Below, one piece after another: positions 49,618 to 58,832 of a stretch of 64,000 nt of DNA (position 1 is its first letter; each line of letters begins with the position of its first letter). The notes under the pieces are model-generated. The model was not told where the DNA came from and made no database searches. It saw only the letters and a list, made by a program, of their open reading frames with translations. The stretch lies in assembly GCF_022288825.1 (NCBI RefSeq), contig NZ_JAKOOW010000001.1:91202-155201 (forward strand). Direction: 5' to 3'. A program made the position numbers and the translations under genes. This DNA comes from Kingella pumchi (lineage in GTDB: Bacteria > Pseudomonadota > Gammaproteobacteria > Burkholderiales > Neisseriaceae).

Positions 49618-52600
49618 ATGAGTCCCAAAAAACAAGCCTTCCATCCCAAACTTCTGGCCGTACTAGTGGCCGGCATCAGCTGCTGCGCTGCTGCGGAAAC
49701 CGAATCGAAAGCCGCATCCGAACCCGGCGACAGTACCGAGCTGCAGAAAGTTATCGTGCGCGGTAATGCCGATAAAAGCGGCAGCGACGCCATGCACCAC
49801 AAAAACGTCTCCAATGCGTATGTCGGCAAAGAATATCTGGAGCGCTACCGCGTAAACGCCGCAGGCGACGTGCTTAAAGGCCTCAACGGCGTATACAACA
49901 TGAACACCCGAACCGCAGGCGGCGCCATTGCGCCCAATATCCGCGGCATTTCCGGCAAAGGCCGCATCCCCGTTACGCTCGACGGCACCGAGCAGACCGT
50001 GGATGTCTGGATGAACAACTACGGCGTGGGCGAGCGCAACTATCTCGACCCCGCCCTTTTCCGCAGCATCATGGTGGAAAAAAGCCCCGCGCTCACCCGA
50101 GGCGTAAAATCCGGTGTGGGCGGTGCCGTGTCCATCCGCACCATCGAAGCGGCCGACATTATTCCCGAAGGAAAGAGCTGGGGCGTGCAGCTTAAAGCCG
50201 AAACCGCCAATAACGCCGCCGCACCCGCCAACGATCTCAACCGCTGGCTCGGCTTCCACGACTACCGCCTGCTGCCCGGCGGCGGCGCCACTGCCGACGG
50301 CGCAGGCGGCGGCGTTGATCCCTCCACCGGCCAGCAAACCCCCACCGGTCTCGTGTTCGACGACTACATCCCCCCGCGCAACAAAAGCGGGCGCAGCACC
50401 CGTTTTTCCGGCGACTATTCCGGCATGGCCGCCCTCGCCTTCAAAAACAACACAGTAGATGCGCTTGCCGCCTACAGCTACCGCCGCAAAGGCAATTACT
50501 TTGCCGGCAAACGCGGCGCGGGAGGCTATCTGAAAAACCCCATCCAGTGGGACAACAACTGCACCAACAGCCGCGACTGCACAGGTTCCGCCACCTTCAT
50601 CCCCAATATGGCCAAAATCTATTCCCCGGGCGACGAAGTGTTCAACAGCCGCACCGAAACCAAAACCCTGCTGCTGAAAAACAACTGGCACCTGCCCGCC
50701 AACCAGAAAATCGGCCTGCAATACATGCGCAGCGATATCGAGTTTGGCGAAATCAACCCCTTTCAAATGACCTGGGAGCTCGATTTCGACGAAGGCAACC
50801 CCTATCTGAAAGGCAAGCCCAAGCCCCAGCAGATTCAAAACGTCGATTCCAAAATCCGCACCGACACCTACAAAATCAGCTACGGCTGGAAGCCCGAAGG
50901 CAGCCGCTGGATAGACCTTGCCGCCAATCTCTGGCGCATCCGCACCTCCAGCACCCGCCATCAGGCAGGCGGCCCCAGTCTCGCCGTAAGCAAAGAAGAC
51001 CCTATTTACAACTCATGGCACTGGTGCAACCGCCGCGGCATGCTCTCGCCCAGCGACGAGCAATGGGCGGCAAGCTGCCAAGACGTGTACGACATGTACG
51101 GCTTCGACCGCAACACCACCCGCGACGAAATCATCGAGCTGAGCCGCCAGAGCTTCGGCGACAACGACGGCAAATACACCGTTATCCCCGGCGCCCTGCA
51201 GAAAACCCGCGTAACCCGCACCGGCTTCGACATCAGTAACCGCTTCCGCTTCAACGACCGCCTCAGCCTCACCCTCAGCGCCGACTACCAGCACGAAAAA
51301 CTCGGCGAAACCAGCGAAATCGCCCATTCCGACAGCCTGTTCGACATCACCGGCATGGTAAGCAGCATGACCAAGCTGGCCGGCCCGCGCAGCGGCCGGC
51401 GCACCGAATGGGGCAGCAATATCGTGTTCGACTGGCAGCCTACCGACCGGCTGAAAATCTCCGCCGGCGTGCGTTATCACGGCTTCCGCGCCAAAGACAC
51501 CGGGCTGGCCGAAGGCCGCGCCCGCCGCGATCCGCGCTATCAGGCGGGAGGAGTAAGCAATGACTATTATGCCGGGGTGTATCTGCCGTATTGGGAGCTG
51601 GTGGGCGATCAGGAAAGAAAGGATTACATTGCCGCCCGGGCAGCTGCCGAAGCGGCCAGCAATGCGGGCAATAATCAAGAGTACTGGCGTATTTTGAATG
51701 AGTTTGCTGCCAAATACGGGCTGCCTGAGGATCAGACAGGGTTTAACAAGTATCGGCTTCGCCAATATGCCTTTGCTTCTGCCGACGGCAGCAACGGCTC
51801 TACAAACAGGGCTTCCGGCACAATTAATCCTAATCCAGATGATGCACTTTACCGTGTACGTCCGGTATTTATACCTTTCCGTAACGGCAAGTTAGACAGC
51901 AGCGTGTTTGATGCCGCATACCGCAATGTAGATTTTCATGCCAAAGTGCAAAACCCGCAGGGATTGACCGGCAGCTATAACCGATATTGGGCGCGAATGG
52001 TGTTAGACGAATCAAGGGGGCCGTGCAAAAACGCGGGCTGTGCCGATGTACCCGGCAAATTGCTATACCTGGATACACTTTATGATGGCGATATCAATAG
52101 TCACAGGCGAGGACCGATTATAAGAAAGTATACTGAAGCAGAGCGCTGGGCACAGCCCAAAGAGCTGCACAGCCATGCTTGGGCGCCTACTATCGCAATC
52201 AGCTACGACCTGACTGATAAGCACCGTCTGTTTGCCCGCTATGCTCAGATGACCCGCTTCCCCAGCATCTACGAAATGGGCGGCCTGTATAACGAGATGG
52301 CTTATAACGATATGCCTACTGCACCTAATTTCAGCCTTAAGCCCGAGCGCAGCCGCAGCTGGGAAATCGGCTGGAATTTCGATTTTTCCCCTTATTGGCA
52401 CAAGCTTCGTTCGGGTGATCTGCGCCTTACCTACTACCGCAACAATATTAAAAACGTACTCGAAACCGCCGATCATTTCCGTCTCAGCCAGTTCGACCGC
52501 AAAACCACCACCGGGGTAGAGCTGCAGGCGCGCGCCGATACGGGCGTATTTTTCGCCACACTCGGCGGCACCTACCGCCTGAAACAGGAAATGTGCGACC

Positions 52601-53037
52601 GCGACATGACTCTGATGTACGATCCCTATCGCAACAAAGGTCTGCCCGACTGCATCGAAGGCGGCTACGGTACCACCCGAGGCTATCAGGCCTTGCAGCC
52701 GCACTATTCGGTAAATCTCGATCTCGGTACCCGCCTGCTGGGCGAAAAGCTGGAACTGGGCGTACGCGGCATCTACCACAGCACGCCAAAAACTGCCCAA
52801 TACGACGAACTGGTTCAAAAAGGATTGAGCTACATCTTCATTGCTACAGGCAAACCTTACCACTGGCGCTCTTCGCTCACTTGGGATCTTTACGGCCGCT
52901 ATCAGTTAAGCAAACAGATAAGCATCAATCTCGGCATCACCAACCTTACCGACCGCTACTACCTCGACCCGATGTCCAATGTGCCCACCCCTGCCCCCGG
53001 CCGCACCGTTACCTTCGGCCTGCAGGGCAGGTTTTAG
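49618..53037 (+). CDS. Large TonB-dependent receptor, probable hemophore/heme receptor
   Basis: The 1139-residue protein has a signal peptide (cleaved near 26), a TonB-box region (STELQKVIVRGN), a plug with NIRGISGKGRIPVTLDGTEQ, and a long barrel ending FGLQGRF. In the late barrel, TRFPSIYEMGG and APNFSLKPERSRSWEIGW stand where heme receptors have FRAP and NPNL motifs, which are only loosely kept. Four closely spaced cysteine pairs lie in predicted loops. Its size resembles gonococcal TdfG as I recall. Because a TbpB-barrel protein and a Slam follow, it is probably the receptor for that hemophore. Codon style changes over about 51540-52420, suggesting mosaic loops. TAAGGAG precedes the ATG. 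Confidence 0.85.
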   Translation: MSPKKQAFHPKLLAVLVAGISCCAAAETESKAASEPGDSTELQKVIVRGNADKSGSDAMHHKNVSNAYVGKEYLERYRVNAAGDVLKGLNGVYNMNTRTAGGAIAPNIRGISGKGRIPVTLDGTEQTVDVWMNNYGVGERNYLDPALFRSIMVEKSPALTRGVKSGVGGAVSIRTIEAADIIPEGKSWGVQLKAETANNAAAPANDLNRWLGFHDYRLLPGGGATADGAGGGVDPSTGQQTPTGLVFDDYIPPRNKSGRSTRFSGDYSGMAALAFKNNTVDALAAYSYRRKGNYFAGKRGAGGYLKNPIQWDNNCTNSRDCTGSATFIPNMAKIYSPGDEVFNSRTETKTLLLKNNWHLPANQKIGLQYMRSDIEFGEINPFQMTWELDFDEGNPYLKGKPKPQQIQNVDSKIRTDTYKISYGWKPEGSRWIDLAANLWRIRTSSTRHQAGGPSLAVSKEDPIYNSWHWCNRRGMLSPSDEQWAASCQDVYDMYGFDRNTTRDEIIELSRQSFGDNDGKYTVIPGALQKTRVTRTGFDISNRFRFNDRLSLTLSADYQHEKLGETSEIAHSDSLFDITGMVSSMTKLAGPRSGRRTEWGSNIVFDWQPTDRLKISAGVRYHGFRAKDTGLAEGRARRDPRYQAGGVSNDYYAGVYLPYWELVGDQERKDYIAARAAAEAASNAGNNQEYWRILNEFAAKYGLPEDQTGFNKYRLRQYAFASADGSNGSTNRASGTINPNPDDALYRVRPVFIPFRNGKLDSSVFDAAYRNVDFHAKVQNPQGLTGSYNRYWARMVLDESRGPCKNAGCADVPGKLLYLDTLYDGDINSHRRGPIIRKYTEAERWAQPKELHSHAWAPTIAISYDLTDKHRLFARYAQMTRFPSIYEMGGLYNEMAYNDMPTAPNFSLKPERSRSWEIGWNFDFSPYWHKLRSGDLRLTYYRNNIKNVLETADHFRLSQFDRKTTTGVELQARADTGVFFATLGGTYRLKQEMCDRDMTLMYDPYRNKGLPDCIEGGYGTTRGYQALQPHYSVNLDLGTRLLGEKLELGVRGIYHSTPKTAQYDELVQKGLSYIFIATGKPYHWRSSLTWDLYGRYQLSKQISINLGITNLTDRYYLDPMSNVPTPAPGRTVTFGLQGRF

Positions 53038-53207
53038 GGCGTCGGCATCCAAACCCGAGCCGCTTCGGTTTTTCAGGCTGCCTTTGCGGGAACATCTGCA
53101 GGGAAGGACAGTGTGCAACGGCTTCAATATCCGACTGCATAAGGGCAGGCGGCCGGATATCCTTGCGCATAACGCAATGGTATAAATAAAACCATATTTA
53201 AATATTA

Positions 53208-53236
53208 TTGATTCTTGTTTGCTTATTCGGTATTAT
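53208..53236 (+). promoter_or_regulatory. Promoter of the hemophore-like gene
   Basis: -35 TTGATT (53208-53213) and -10 TATTAT (53231-53236) are separated by 17 bases in an AT-rich stretch. The start codon lies about 140 bases downstream, so the mRNA has a long leader. The rest of 53038-53377 contains one DUS and no gene. Confidence 0.65.
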
Positions 53237-53377
53237 CCACTCCACAATAACAAACCCCAAAGAACACCAACCATACTGCCCAAGGCTTTTCCTGTTTTTC
53301 CGGCAGCTTTGGCAAAAGCAGGGCATGTAGCAGTAAACAGGCAACTGTTTATCAATCCCTTTATAGGAGACGAAATT

Positions 53378-54337
53378 ATGAAAACCTCTAAATTGTTGTT
53401 GGCCGTTCTGCTGGCAGGCAGCTTTGGTGTAGCTTCTGCCGGAGAAATAAAAGGCGGCTCTTCCAATCCGAAACAGGTTGAGCCTAAGAAATCCGATACC
53501 TTACCGTTTGGTGACGGTGCTCCGGGTTTGCGCTTCTCAACCGACGGTGGCAAATCCTATTCCAATTCCATCAACTTGGAAAACGGCCCGGTTACCCGCA
53601 TCCGCAACAAATACGGCAACAGGCCGATCAATGGCAATAATCCCGACCTAAACGTAATCGGCACCAACAATCCGCACTATCTCACCATTAAAGACGTTGC
53701 GCCCGTACTCGGCTGGTTCTACAACCCGAAACTCGGTCAGGTATGGCTTGAGAAGCGTGCTCACGGAACCGAAATATTCAGCGTGCGCCAGATGACCGAG
53801 CCCAAACTCCCGCTGGCGCCCAAATTCGGCGGGCTGGTAATTGCCAAAGTGCCGAACCTGCCCGCAGGCACTTCGGTTTACTTCGGCGAATGGGCGCCGC
53901 GCGAACACGCTCCGGGCGCCAATTCCGACGACTTCCTGCGTAACGCGCAAAACCGCACCACTTGGTATGTGGGCGAAAACCCGACCAAAAACACTAAAGG
54001 CTTGGCCGATGCCACCTACAACTTGGTCGGCGTCAGCGGCCATACGCCCGGGCTGAACGATTTCTACACCGGCTCGGTTAAAGCTACCTTCGGCACAAAA
54101 GAAACAGGTCGTTTGGACGGCAGCATCAATCGCCGCGAACAGACGTTTAACGGCGTGAGAATTACCGCAGACCGCCTGAACTTTGACGGTGCGACAATTT
54201 ATAACGAAGGAGGCACTTTCTCCGGCGGCAAAGGCAATGTGAGCGGCCAATTCTACGGCTCGGGCGCCGAAGCGCTGGCAGGTTACGGCACATCTGAAAA
54301 AGGTAACGGCGTTGCCTTCGGCGGCCGCAAACAGTAA
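53378..54337 (+). CDS. Secreted TbpB-barrel protein, hemophilin/HphA-like (Slam substrate)
   Basis: The 319-residue protein has a type I signal peptide (MKTSKLLLAVLLAGSFGVASA, about 21 residues) and no lipobox; no cysteine occurs anywhere, so it is soluble rather than lipid-anchored. The N-terminal domain (about 25-190) has no motif I know. The C-terminal 110 residues read as a TbpB-type eight-stranded barrel: SVKATFGTKETGRLDGSIN and the closing GGTFSGGKGNVSGQFYGSGAEALAGYG, the classic end of Slam-dependent proteins. Secreted hemophores such as Acinetobacter HphA share this plan and gene setting. Heme binding is inferred from context only. AGGAG lies 9 bases before the ATG. Confidence 0.8.
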   Translation: MKTSKLLLAVLLAGSFGVASAGEIKGGSSNPKQVEPKKSDTLPFGDGAPGLRFSTDGGKSYSNSINLENGPVTRIRNKYGNRPINGNNPDLNVIGTNNPHYLTIKDVAPVLGWFYNPKLGQVWLEKRAHGTEIFSVRQMTEPKLPLAPKFGGLVIAKVPNLPAGTSVYFGEWAPREHAPGANSDDFLRNAQNRTTWYVGENPTKNTKGLADATYNLVGVSGHTPGLNDFYTGSVKATFGTKETGRLDGSINRREQTFNGVRITADRLNFDGATIYNEGGTFSGGKGNVSGQFYGSGAEALAGYGTSEKGNGVAFGGRKQ

Positions 54338-54377
54338 TCCCGCTTTTCAGGCAGCCTCTGCCTGATTTTCCCGCACG

Positions 54378-54405
54378 GCCGCAGCTTTATGGCTGCGGCT
54401 TTGTA
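54378..54405 (+). terminator. Partial terminator between hemophore and Slam genes
   Basis: An 8-bp GC stem (54378-54385 and 54392-54399) with a 6-base loop is followed by TTTGTATTTT. It may lower Slam expression relative to its substrate. A DUS pair follows. Confidence 0.65.
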
Positions 54406-54469
54406 TTTTCAGGCAGTCTCTCCGGCTCAAAGGCTGCCTGAAAAACCAAACCCGAACAGAAAGACCCCG

Positions 54470-55957
54470 ATGGACAAACTTCGCCTTGCCCTGCTGCCGC
54501 TGCTGCTTCTGCCCGCGGTATGCCGCGCCGACGACGATGACGACAGCCGCCGCCGCCTGCTCGAAGAAGGCGGTCGCCAAATGCGCCAATACCGCGACAG
54601 CAGCTGGCTGGGCGATGCCGCGCCTGCCGAAGCGCAAGTGCAGGAAAACGACGGCTATATCAGCATCAGCGGGCAGATATACCAAGTGGGCGGCAGCAAA
54701 GAAGAGCTGGAAACCGCCCTTTATTACGCGCTCAATCTGCGCCAGTGGCACAAAGTCAGGCAGTTTGCCGCCCGCTATGCCGCCCTGCCCGGCCACAAAC
54801 CCGCGCTGCTGCATCTGGCCGAAGGCCTGCAGGCGCGGGAGCAGGGCAAGCTCGTCCAAGCCGTGCGCTTGCTGAAAACCGCCGCAGAAGAAGACCCCGC
54901 CAACGCCCGCATCGCGCTCGAGCTTGGCCGCGCCTACACCGAAGACAACCAAAACCGCGAAGCCGCCGCCCAATTCTCCCGCGTGTTCGACAGCGGCATT
55001 CCCGAAGAAACCAAAGCCGTAGTTGCCCGCTACTTGGAAGAAATCGGCAAACGCAGCCGCTGGCACGGCCAAATCAGTCTCGGCTACGGCTACAACAGCA
55101 ACATCAACCAAGCCAACGGCAGCACCGAATGCGTGTGGCAGATAGGTGGCATGTGCATGATGGAGCGGCAGCTTCCCCAAGCCGTTTCCTCGCCGCTGGC
55201 CAATTTCAGCGCCTCCGCCGCCAAAACCCTCCCCTTATCCGGCCACCACGGCCTGCACCTGCGCGGCCTTGCCTACGGCACCCACTACCGGCACAAAGAC
55301 CCGCAAAGCAGTATCCAGCCGGACTACAGCTACTACAACGGTACTCTCTCGGCAGGCTACGACTACGCCGACGCCCGCAGCCATTTTTCGCTGCTGCCCT
55401 ATTTTGAATACGACTTCCGCAACGGCCACACCCAATACCGTGCCTGGGGCGCCGATACCGACTGGTCGCGCACCATCACGCCGCGCTGGCGCATCAACGC
55501 CCGCGCCGGTGCCAAGCGCTACCATTACAGCGGCGGCAGCAAAACCTACTATGCCGACTACAGCCAATACGAGCTGGGCGCCGGCGCCGAGTTTTCCCTC
55601 ACCCCTTCCGCCGGGCTGTTTGCCAACCTGGATGCCACCCGCCGCAAATACCCCTCCGACGTGAGCAGCAGCTACGAATACGCCGCCCGACTGGGCGCCT
55701 ACAAATTATTCGGCAACGGCATCTATCTCAACGGCCTGCTGCTGCACCGCCGCAGCCTGTACGACGCCGCAGGCTTTCTCAGCGACGGCGAACGGCGGCA
55801 GGATAAACAAGCCGTTGCCATCGTCGCCGCCGGCTGGCGCCGCCCCAAGGGCATCACCCCCGAGCTGCGCTTCCGCCGCACCGTTGCCCGCAGCAACTCG
55901 GTGTATTACCGCTACCGGCAAAACGAAGTGTTGCTCAGCCTGCGCTATCAGTTCTAA
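54470..55957 (+). CDS. Slam outer-membrane translocon (DUF560, type XI secretion)
   Basis: The 495-residue protein has a signal peptide (cleaved near 21), an N-terminal helical TPR-like domain (about 70-190, e.g. LRQWHKVRQFAARYAALPGHKPALLHLAEGL and ALELGRAYTEDN) and a C-terminal DUF560 barrel beginning HGQISLGYGYNSNIN and ending LLSLRYQF. Slam proteins move TbpB-barrel cargo across the outer membrane; meningococcal Slam1 has about the same length. The adjacent gene encodes such a cargo, so the pair forms a dedicated secretion unit. Two cysteines in an early barrel loop (ECVWQIGGMCM) may form a disulfide. Confidence 0.9.
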   Translation: MDKLRLALLPLLLLPAVCRADDDDDSRRRLLEEGGRQMRQYRDSSWLGDAAPAEAQVQENDGYISISGQIYQVGGSKEELETALYYALNLRQWHKVRQFAARYAALPGHKPALLHLAEGLQAREQGKLVQAVRLLKTAAEEDPANARIALELGRAYTEDNQNREAAAQFSRVFDSGIPEETKAVVARYLEEIGKRSRWHGQISLGYGYNSNINQANGSTECVWQIGGMCMMERQLPQAVSSPLANFSASAAKTLPLSGHHGLHLRGLAYGTHYRHKDPQSSIQPDYSYYNGTLSAGYDYADARSHFSLLPYFEYDFRNGHTQYRAWGADTDWSRTITPRWRINARAGAKRYHYSGGSKTYYADYSQYELGAGAEFSLTPSAGLFANLDATRRKYPSDVSSSYEYAARLGAYKLFGNGIYLNGLLLHRRSLYDAAGFLSDGERRQDKQAVAIVAAGWRRPKGITPELRFRRTVARSNSVYYRYRQNEVLLSLRYQF

Positions 55958-56243
55958 GGCCGCAGCGGTTTTTATTTTTCAGGCTGCTTTTCTTCCGTGC
56001 AGCGGGCATTCGGCAGACTTTGCATGAAGAAAGGGGCGGTTTCCGCGCCGCTGTTTCTACGCAGTTAGCGGAGCAGACTTGCGTAAACTCATAATCTTGG
56101 CTGGCGGATTGGGACGTTTTGCAAAGATTTCAGCCTGAAAAGCGGTTTGACTGCATTTTCGCCGTCCAAGCGCAAACCACGTTCCCCAAAACGCTTTCAG
56201 GCTGCCTGAAAATCTCAGGCAGCCTGAAAAATATTGTGCGTGC
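55958..56243. other. Intergenic region after the Slam gene
   Basis: It holds a T-rich stretch with a DUS just after the Slam stop, an inverted pair of DUS copies at about 56198-56228, and between them about 200 bases of unassigned sequence with no convincing reading frame. Confidence 0.4.
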
Positions 56244-56990
56244 TCAGAAGCGCTCGTCCGGCCGCAGGTAGCGCCATTTTCCCGGCGGCAGCGCGCCGAG
56301 TTTGACGCGGCCGATGCGGATGCGTTTCAAGCCGGTTACGCGCAGACCGACGAGTTCGCACATGCGGCGGATTTGGCGTTTTTTGCCTTCGCGTAGAATA
56401 AAGCGCAGCTGGTCTTGGTTTTGCCACGACACTTTGGCCGGCCGCAGTTTTTTGCCGTCGAGACTTAAGCCGTGGTTGAGCAGCGCCAGGCCGCGCTCGT
56501 CGAGCCGGCCGGATACGCGCACCAGATATTCTTTTTCGCTGTCGCTGTTTTCGCCGATCAGCTGCTTGGCGATGCGGCCGTCCTGTGTGAGCACCAGCAG
56601 GCCGACCGAGTCGATGTCGAGCCGGCCGGCCGGCGCCAGGGAGCGGCAGTGGGCAGCCTGAAAGGCGATGCCGCTGTCGTCGCCCTCCCAGCGGTTTTCT
56701 TCGCGGATCAGTTCGACGGCGGCGCGGTAGCCTTTTTCCGGCTGCGCGCTGACGAAACCGACGGGCTTGTTCAGCAGCACCGTTACCCGCGCTGCCTGCT
56801 GCTCGTGCGCCTGCCGCTGCAGCTCGATGCGGTCGGCGGCAGTAACTTTTTCGCCGAGTACGGCGGTGCGGCCGTTTACTTTCACCCAGCCTTTTTCGAT
56901 GTAGGCATCGGCTTCGCGGCGCGAGCACAGCCCGAGTTCGGCCATGCGTTTGGAAAGGCGGACGGGGTCGGAAGATGCGGCAGGATTCAT
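56244..56990 (-). CDS. 23S rRNA pseudouridine synthase, RluF-like
   Basis: The 248-residue protein has an S4 RNA-binding domain (VRLSKRMAELGLCSRREADAYIEKGWVKVNG, about 9-39) and a pseudouridine synthase domain with the catalytic aspartate in GRLDIDSVGLLVLTQDG near 122 and the KKRQIRRMCELVGLRVTGLKRIRIG motif near 200. The layout fits the RsuA/RluB/RluE/RluF family and the S4 wording is closest to RluF (U2604). The start at 56990 excludes a DUS-containing extension. One internal DUS encodes AFQAAH. Confidence 0.85.
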   Translation of the reverse strand: MNPAASSDPVRLSKRMAELGLCSRREADAYIEKGWVKVNGRTAVLGEKVTAADRIELQRQAHEQQAARVTVLLNKPVGFVSAQPEKGYRAAVELIREENRWEGDDSGIAFQAAHCRSLAPAGRLDIDSVGLLVLTQDGRIAKQLIGENSDSEKEYLVRVSGRLDERGLALLNHGLSLDGKKLRPAKVSWQNQDQLRFILREGKKRQIRRMCELVGLRVTGLKRIRIGRVKLGALPPGKWRYLRPDERF

Positions 56991-57201
56991 GGCGGCAGAC
57001 GGTATGGCGGCGGATAAAAACGGCGGGCAATATAGCAGCATCGGCCGCCGCTGCAAAGGCAGCCTGAAAAACGTTTCGGCCTTTTCAGGCTGCCTTTGCC
57101 GGCTGGCGGAGCGGCTTTCAGGCTGCCTGATTGGCAACCGCGCTTCAAATGCCAAACCGTCCCACCGCACGTTTTCCCTTGCCCGCGCCGCGCAAACCCC
57201 C

Positions 57202-57280
57202 TATAATCCGCCGCTCTTTTATGAAGCCATCGTCTTCAACCATCTGATGCCTCGGCCGCCGCCGGGGTTTGTTTTCTCTG
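57202..57280 (+). ncRNA. Candidate short leader transcript or sRNA upstream of the helicase
   Basis: A perfect -10 TATAATCCGCCGC (57202) is followed at 57250-57267 by a 7-bp GC hairpin (arms 57250-57256 and 57261-57267) and a U-rich tail TTTGTTTTCT. This predicts a transcript of about 60 bases, either an sRNA or an attenuated helicase leader. The rest of 56991-57503 holds DUS pairs and no clear gene. Confidence 0.4.
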
Positions 57281-57503
57281 TTTGAGCCGTTTTCCAAACC
57301 GCATTCAAACGAATCTTGCAGGTTGTCGCGATGAAACCCCCGGCCAAAAGCGCCGGCGACAACCTTGCCGTAATCCGCCGTTTTGCAGCTTTCAGGCTGC
57401 GTCAAACCGCGCGTCTTCTATGTGTTCCCATGCTTCTAAGGCTGCCTGAAAACGCCCCGCCGCGTTTGCGGGCGGAATGTTGTTGTGCCGTTTTAGGAAA
57501 ACC

Positions 57504-58832
57504 ATGTCTTTGAAATTCGACGCCCTCCAACTCGATCCTGCCATTTTGCGCGCCCTGCAGTCTGCCGGTTACGACAGCCCCACGCCGGTGCAGGCGCAGG
57601 CCGTGCCCGCCGCGCTGGCCGGCCGCGACCTGATGGCCTCGGCGCAAACCGGCTCCGGCAAAACCGCTGCCTTTTTGCTGCCTGCGCTGCAAAAAATGAT
57701 CCGCCGCAGCGACAAACCCGGCAAAGGCCCGCGCGTGCTGGTGCTCACTCCCACCCGCGAGCTGGCGATGCAGGTGGAAAAAAACGCCCAGCTTTACGCG
57801 CAAAACATGAAATGGCTGCGCAGCGCCACTTTGGTGGGCGGCGCCGGCTTCGGCTTCCAAATCAAAGCGCTCTCCCGCCCGATTGACCTGATTGTCGCCA
57901 CCCCCGGCCGCCTGATGGACCACATGCGCGCCGGCCGCATCGACTTCGACCGCCTCGAAATGCTGGTGCTCGATGAAGCCGACCGCATGCTCGACATGGG
58001 CTTTATCGACGACATCAAAACCATCGTCGCCGCCACCCCCGACAGCCGCCAAACCCTGCTGTTTTCCGCCACTTGGGACGGCGAAGTCGGCAAACTCGCC
58101 CGCAATCTCACCAAAAACCCCGAAGTCATCGAAATCGAGCGCGTGGACGAACAAGGCAAAATCGAAGAGCAACTGCTGTACTGCGACGACAAAAACCACA
58201 AAAACCGCCTGCTCGACCACATCCTGCGCGACGCCAACATCGACCAGTGCGTCATCTTCACCGCCACCAAAGCCATGAGCGAGCAGCTGGCCGACGAGCT
58301 CTACGAAAAAGGCTTCGCCGCCAACTGCCTGCACGGCGACATGCCGCAGGGCTGGCGCAACCGCACCCTCAACGACCTGCGCCGCGGCCGCACCAAAATC
58401 CTCGTCGCCACCGACGTTGCCGCCCGCGGCATCGACGTGCCCACCATCACCCACGTCATCAACTACGACCTGCCCAAACAGGCCGAAGACTACGTCCACC
58501 GCATCGGCCGCACCGGCCGCGCCGGCCGCACCGGCATCGCCATCAGCTTTGCCGACGCCCGCGAATACATGCTGGTGCACAAAATCGAGCGCTATCTCGG
58601 CCGCAAACTGCCCGAAACTGCCATCCCCGGCATGGAACCCACTCGCAAACGCAGCAAAGCCGCCCCGAGCAAGCCCAAAGGCAAAGGCGGCTGGGGCAAA
58701 GGCGGTTATGCCCGCGACAACAAAGGCTACGGCCGCGACGGCAAACCCCGCAGCGGCAAACCCGCCTACGGCGCCCGCGACGGCAGCCGCAAAACGCGCG
58801 AGGGCAAACCCGAGCGCCGCAGCCACGGCTAA
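57504..58832 (+). CDS. DEAD-box ATP-dependent RNA helicase (RhlE-like)
   Basis: The 442-residue helicase has the Q motif PTPVQAQAVPAALAG near 26, motif I AQTGSGKT (46-53), PTRELAMQ, TPGR, DEAD, SAT, and motif VI HRIGRTGRAGRTG near 332. The tail is basic and glycine-rich (KGKGGWGKGGYARDNKGYGRDG), which binds RNA non-specifically. Such proteins assist ribosome assembly or mRNA decay, often in the cold. The ATG at 57504 follows TAGGAAAA; nine earlier in-frame codons lack a ribosome site. An LPETA string in the tail is coincidental. Confidence 0.92.
   Translation: MSLKFDALQLDPAILRALQSAGYDSPTPVQAQAVPAALAGRDLMASAQTGSGKTAAFLLPALQKMIRRSDKPGKGPRVLVLTPTRELAMQVEKNAQLYAQNMKWLRSATLVGGAGFGFQIKALSRPIDLIVATPGRLMDHMRAGRIDFDRLEMLVLDEADRMLDMGFIDDIKTIVAATPDSRQTLLFSATWDGEVGKLARNLTKNPEVIEIERVDEQGKIEEQLLYCDDKNHKNRLLDHILRDANIDQCVIFTATKAMSEQLADELYEKGFAANCLHGDMPQGWRNRTLNDLRRGRTKILVATDVAARGIDVPTITHVINYDLPKQAEDYVHRIGRTGRAGRTGIAISFADAREYMLVHKIERYLGRKLPETAIPGMEPTRKRSKAAPSKPKGKGGWGKGGYARDNKGYGRDGKPRSGKPAYGARDGSRKTREGKPERRSHG

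Noticed and set aside
58600..58620. LPETA string, resembling a sortase signal, in the helicase tail
   Set aside because: The protein is cytoplasmic, lacks a signal peptide and membrane tail, and the organism is Gram-negative.
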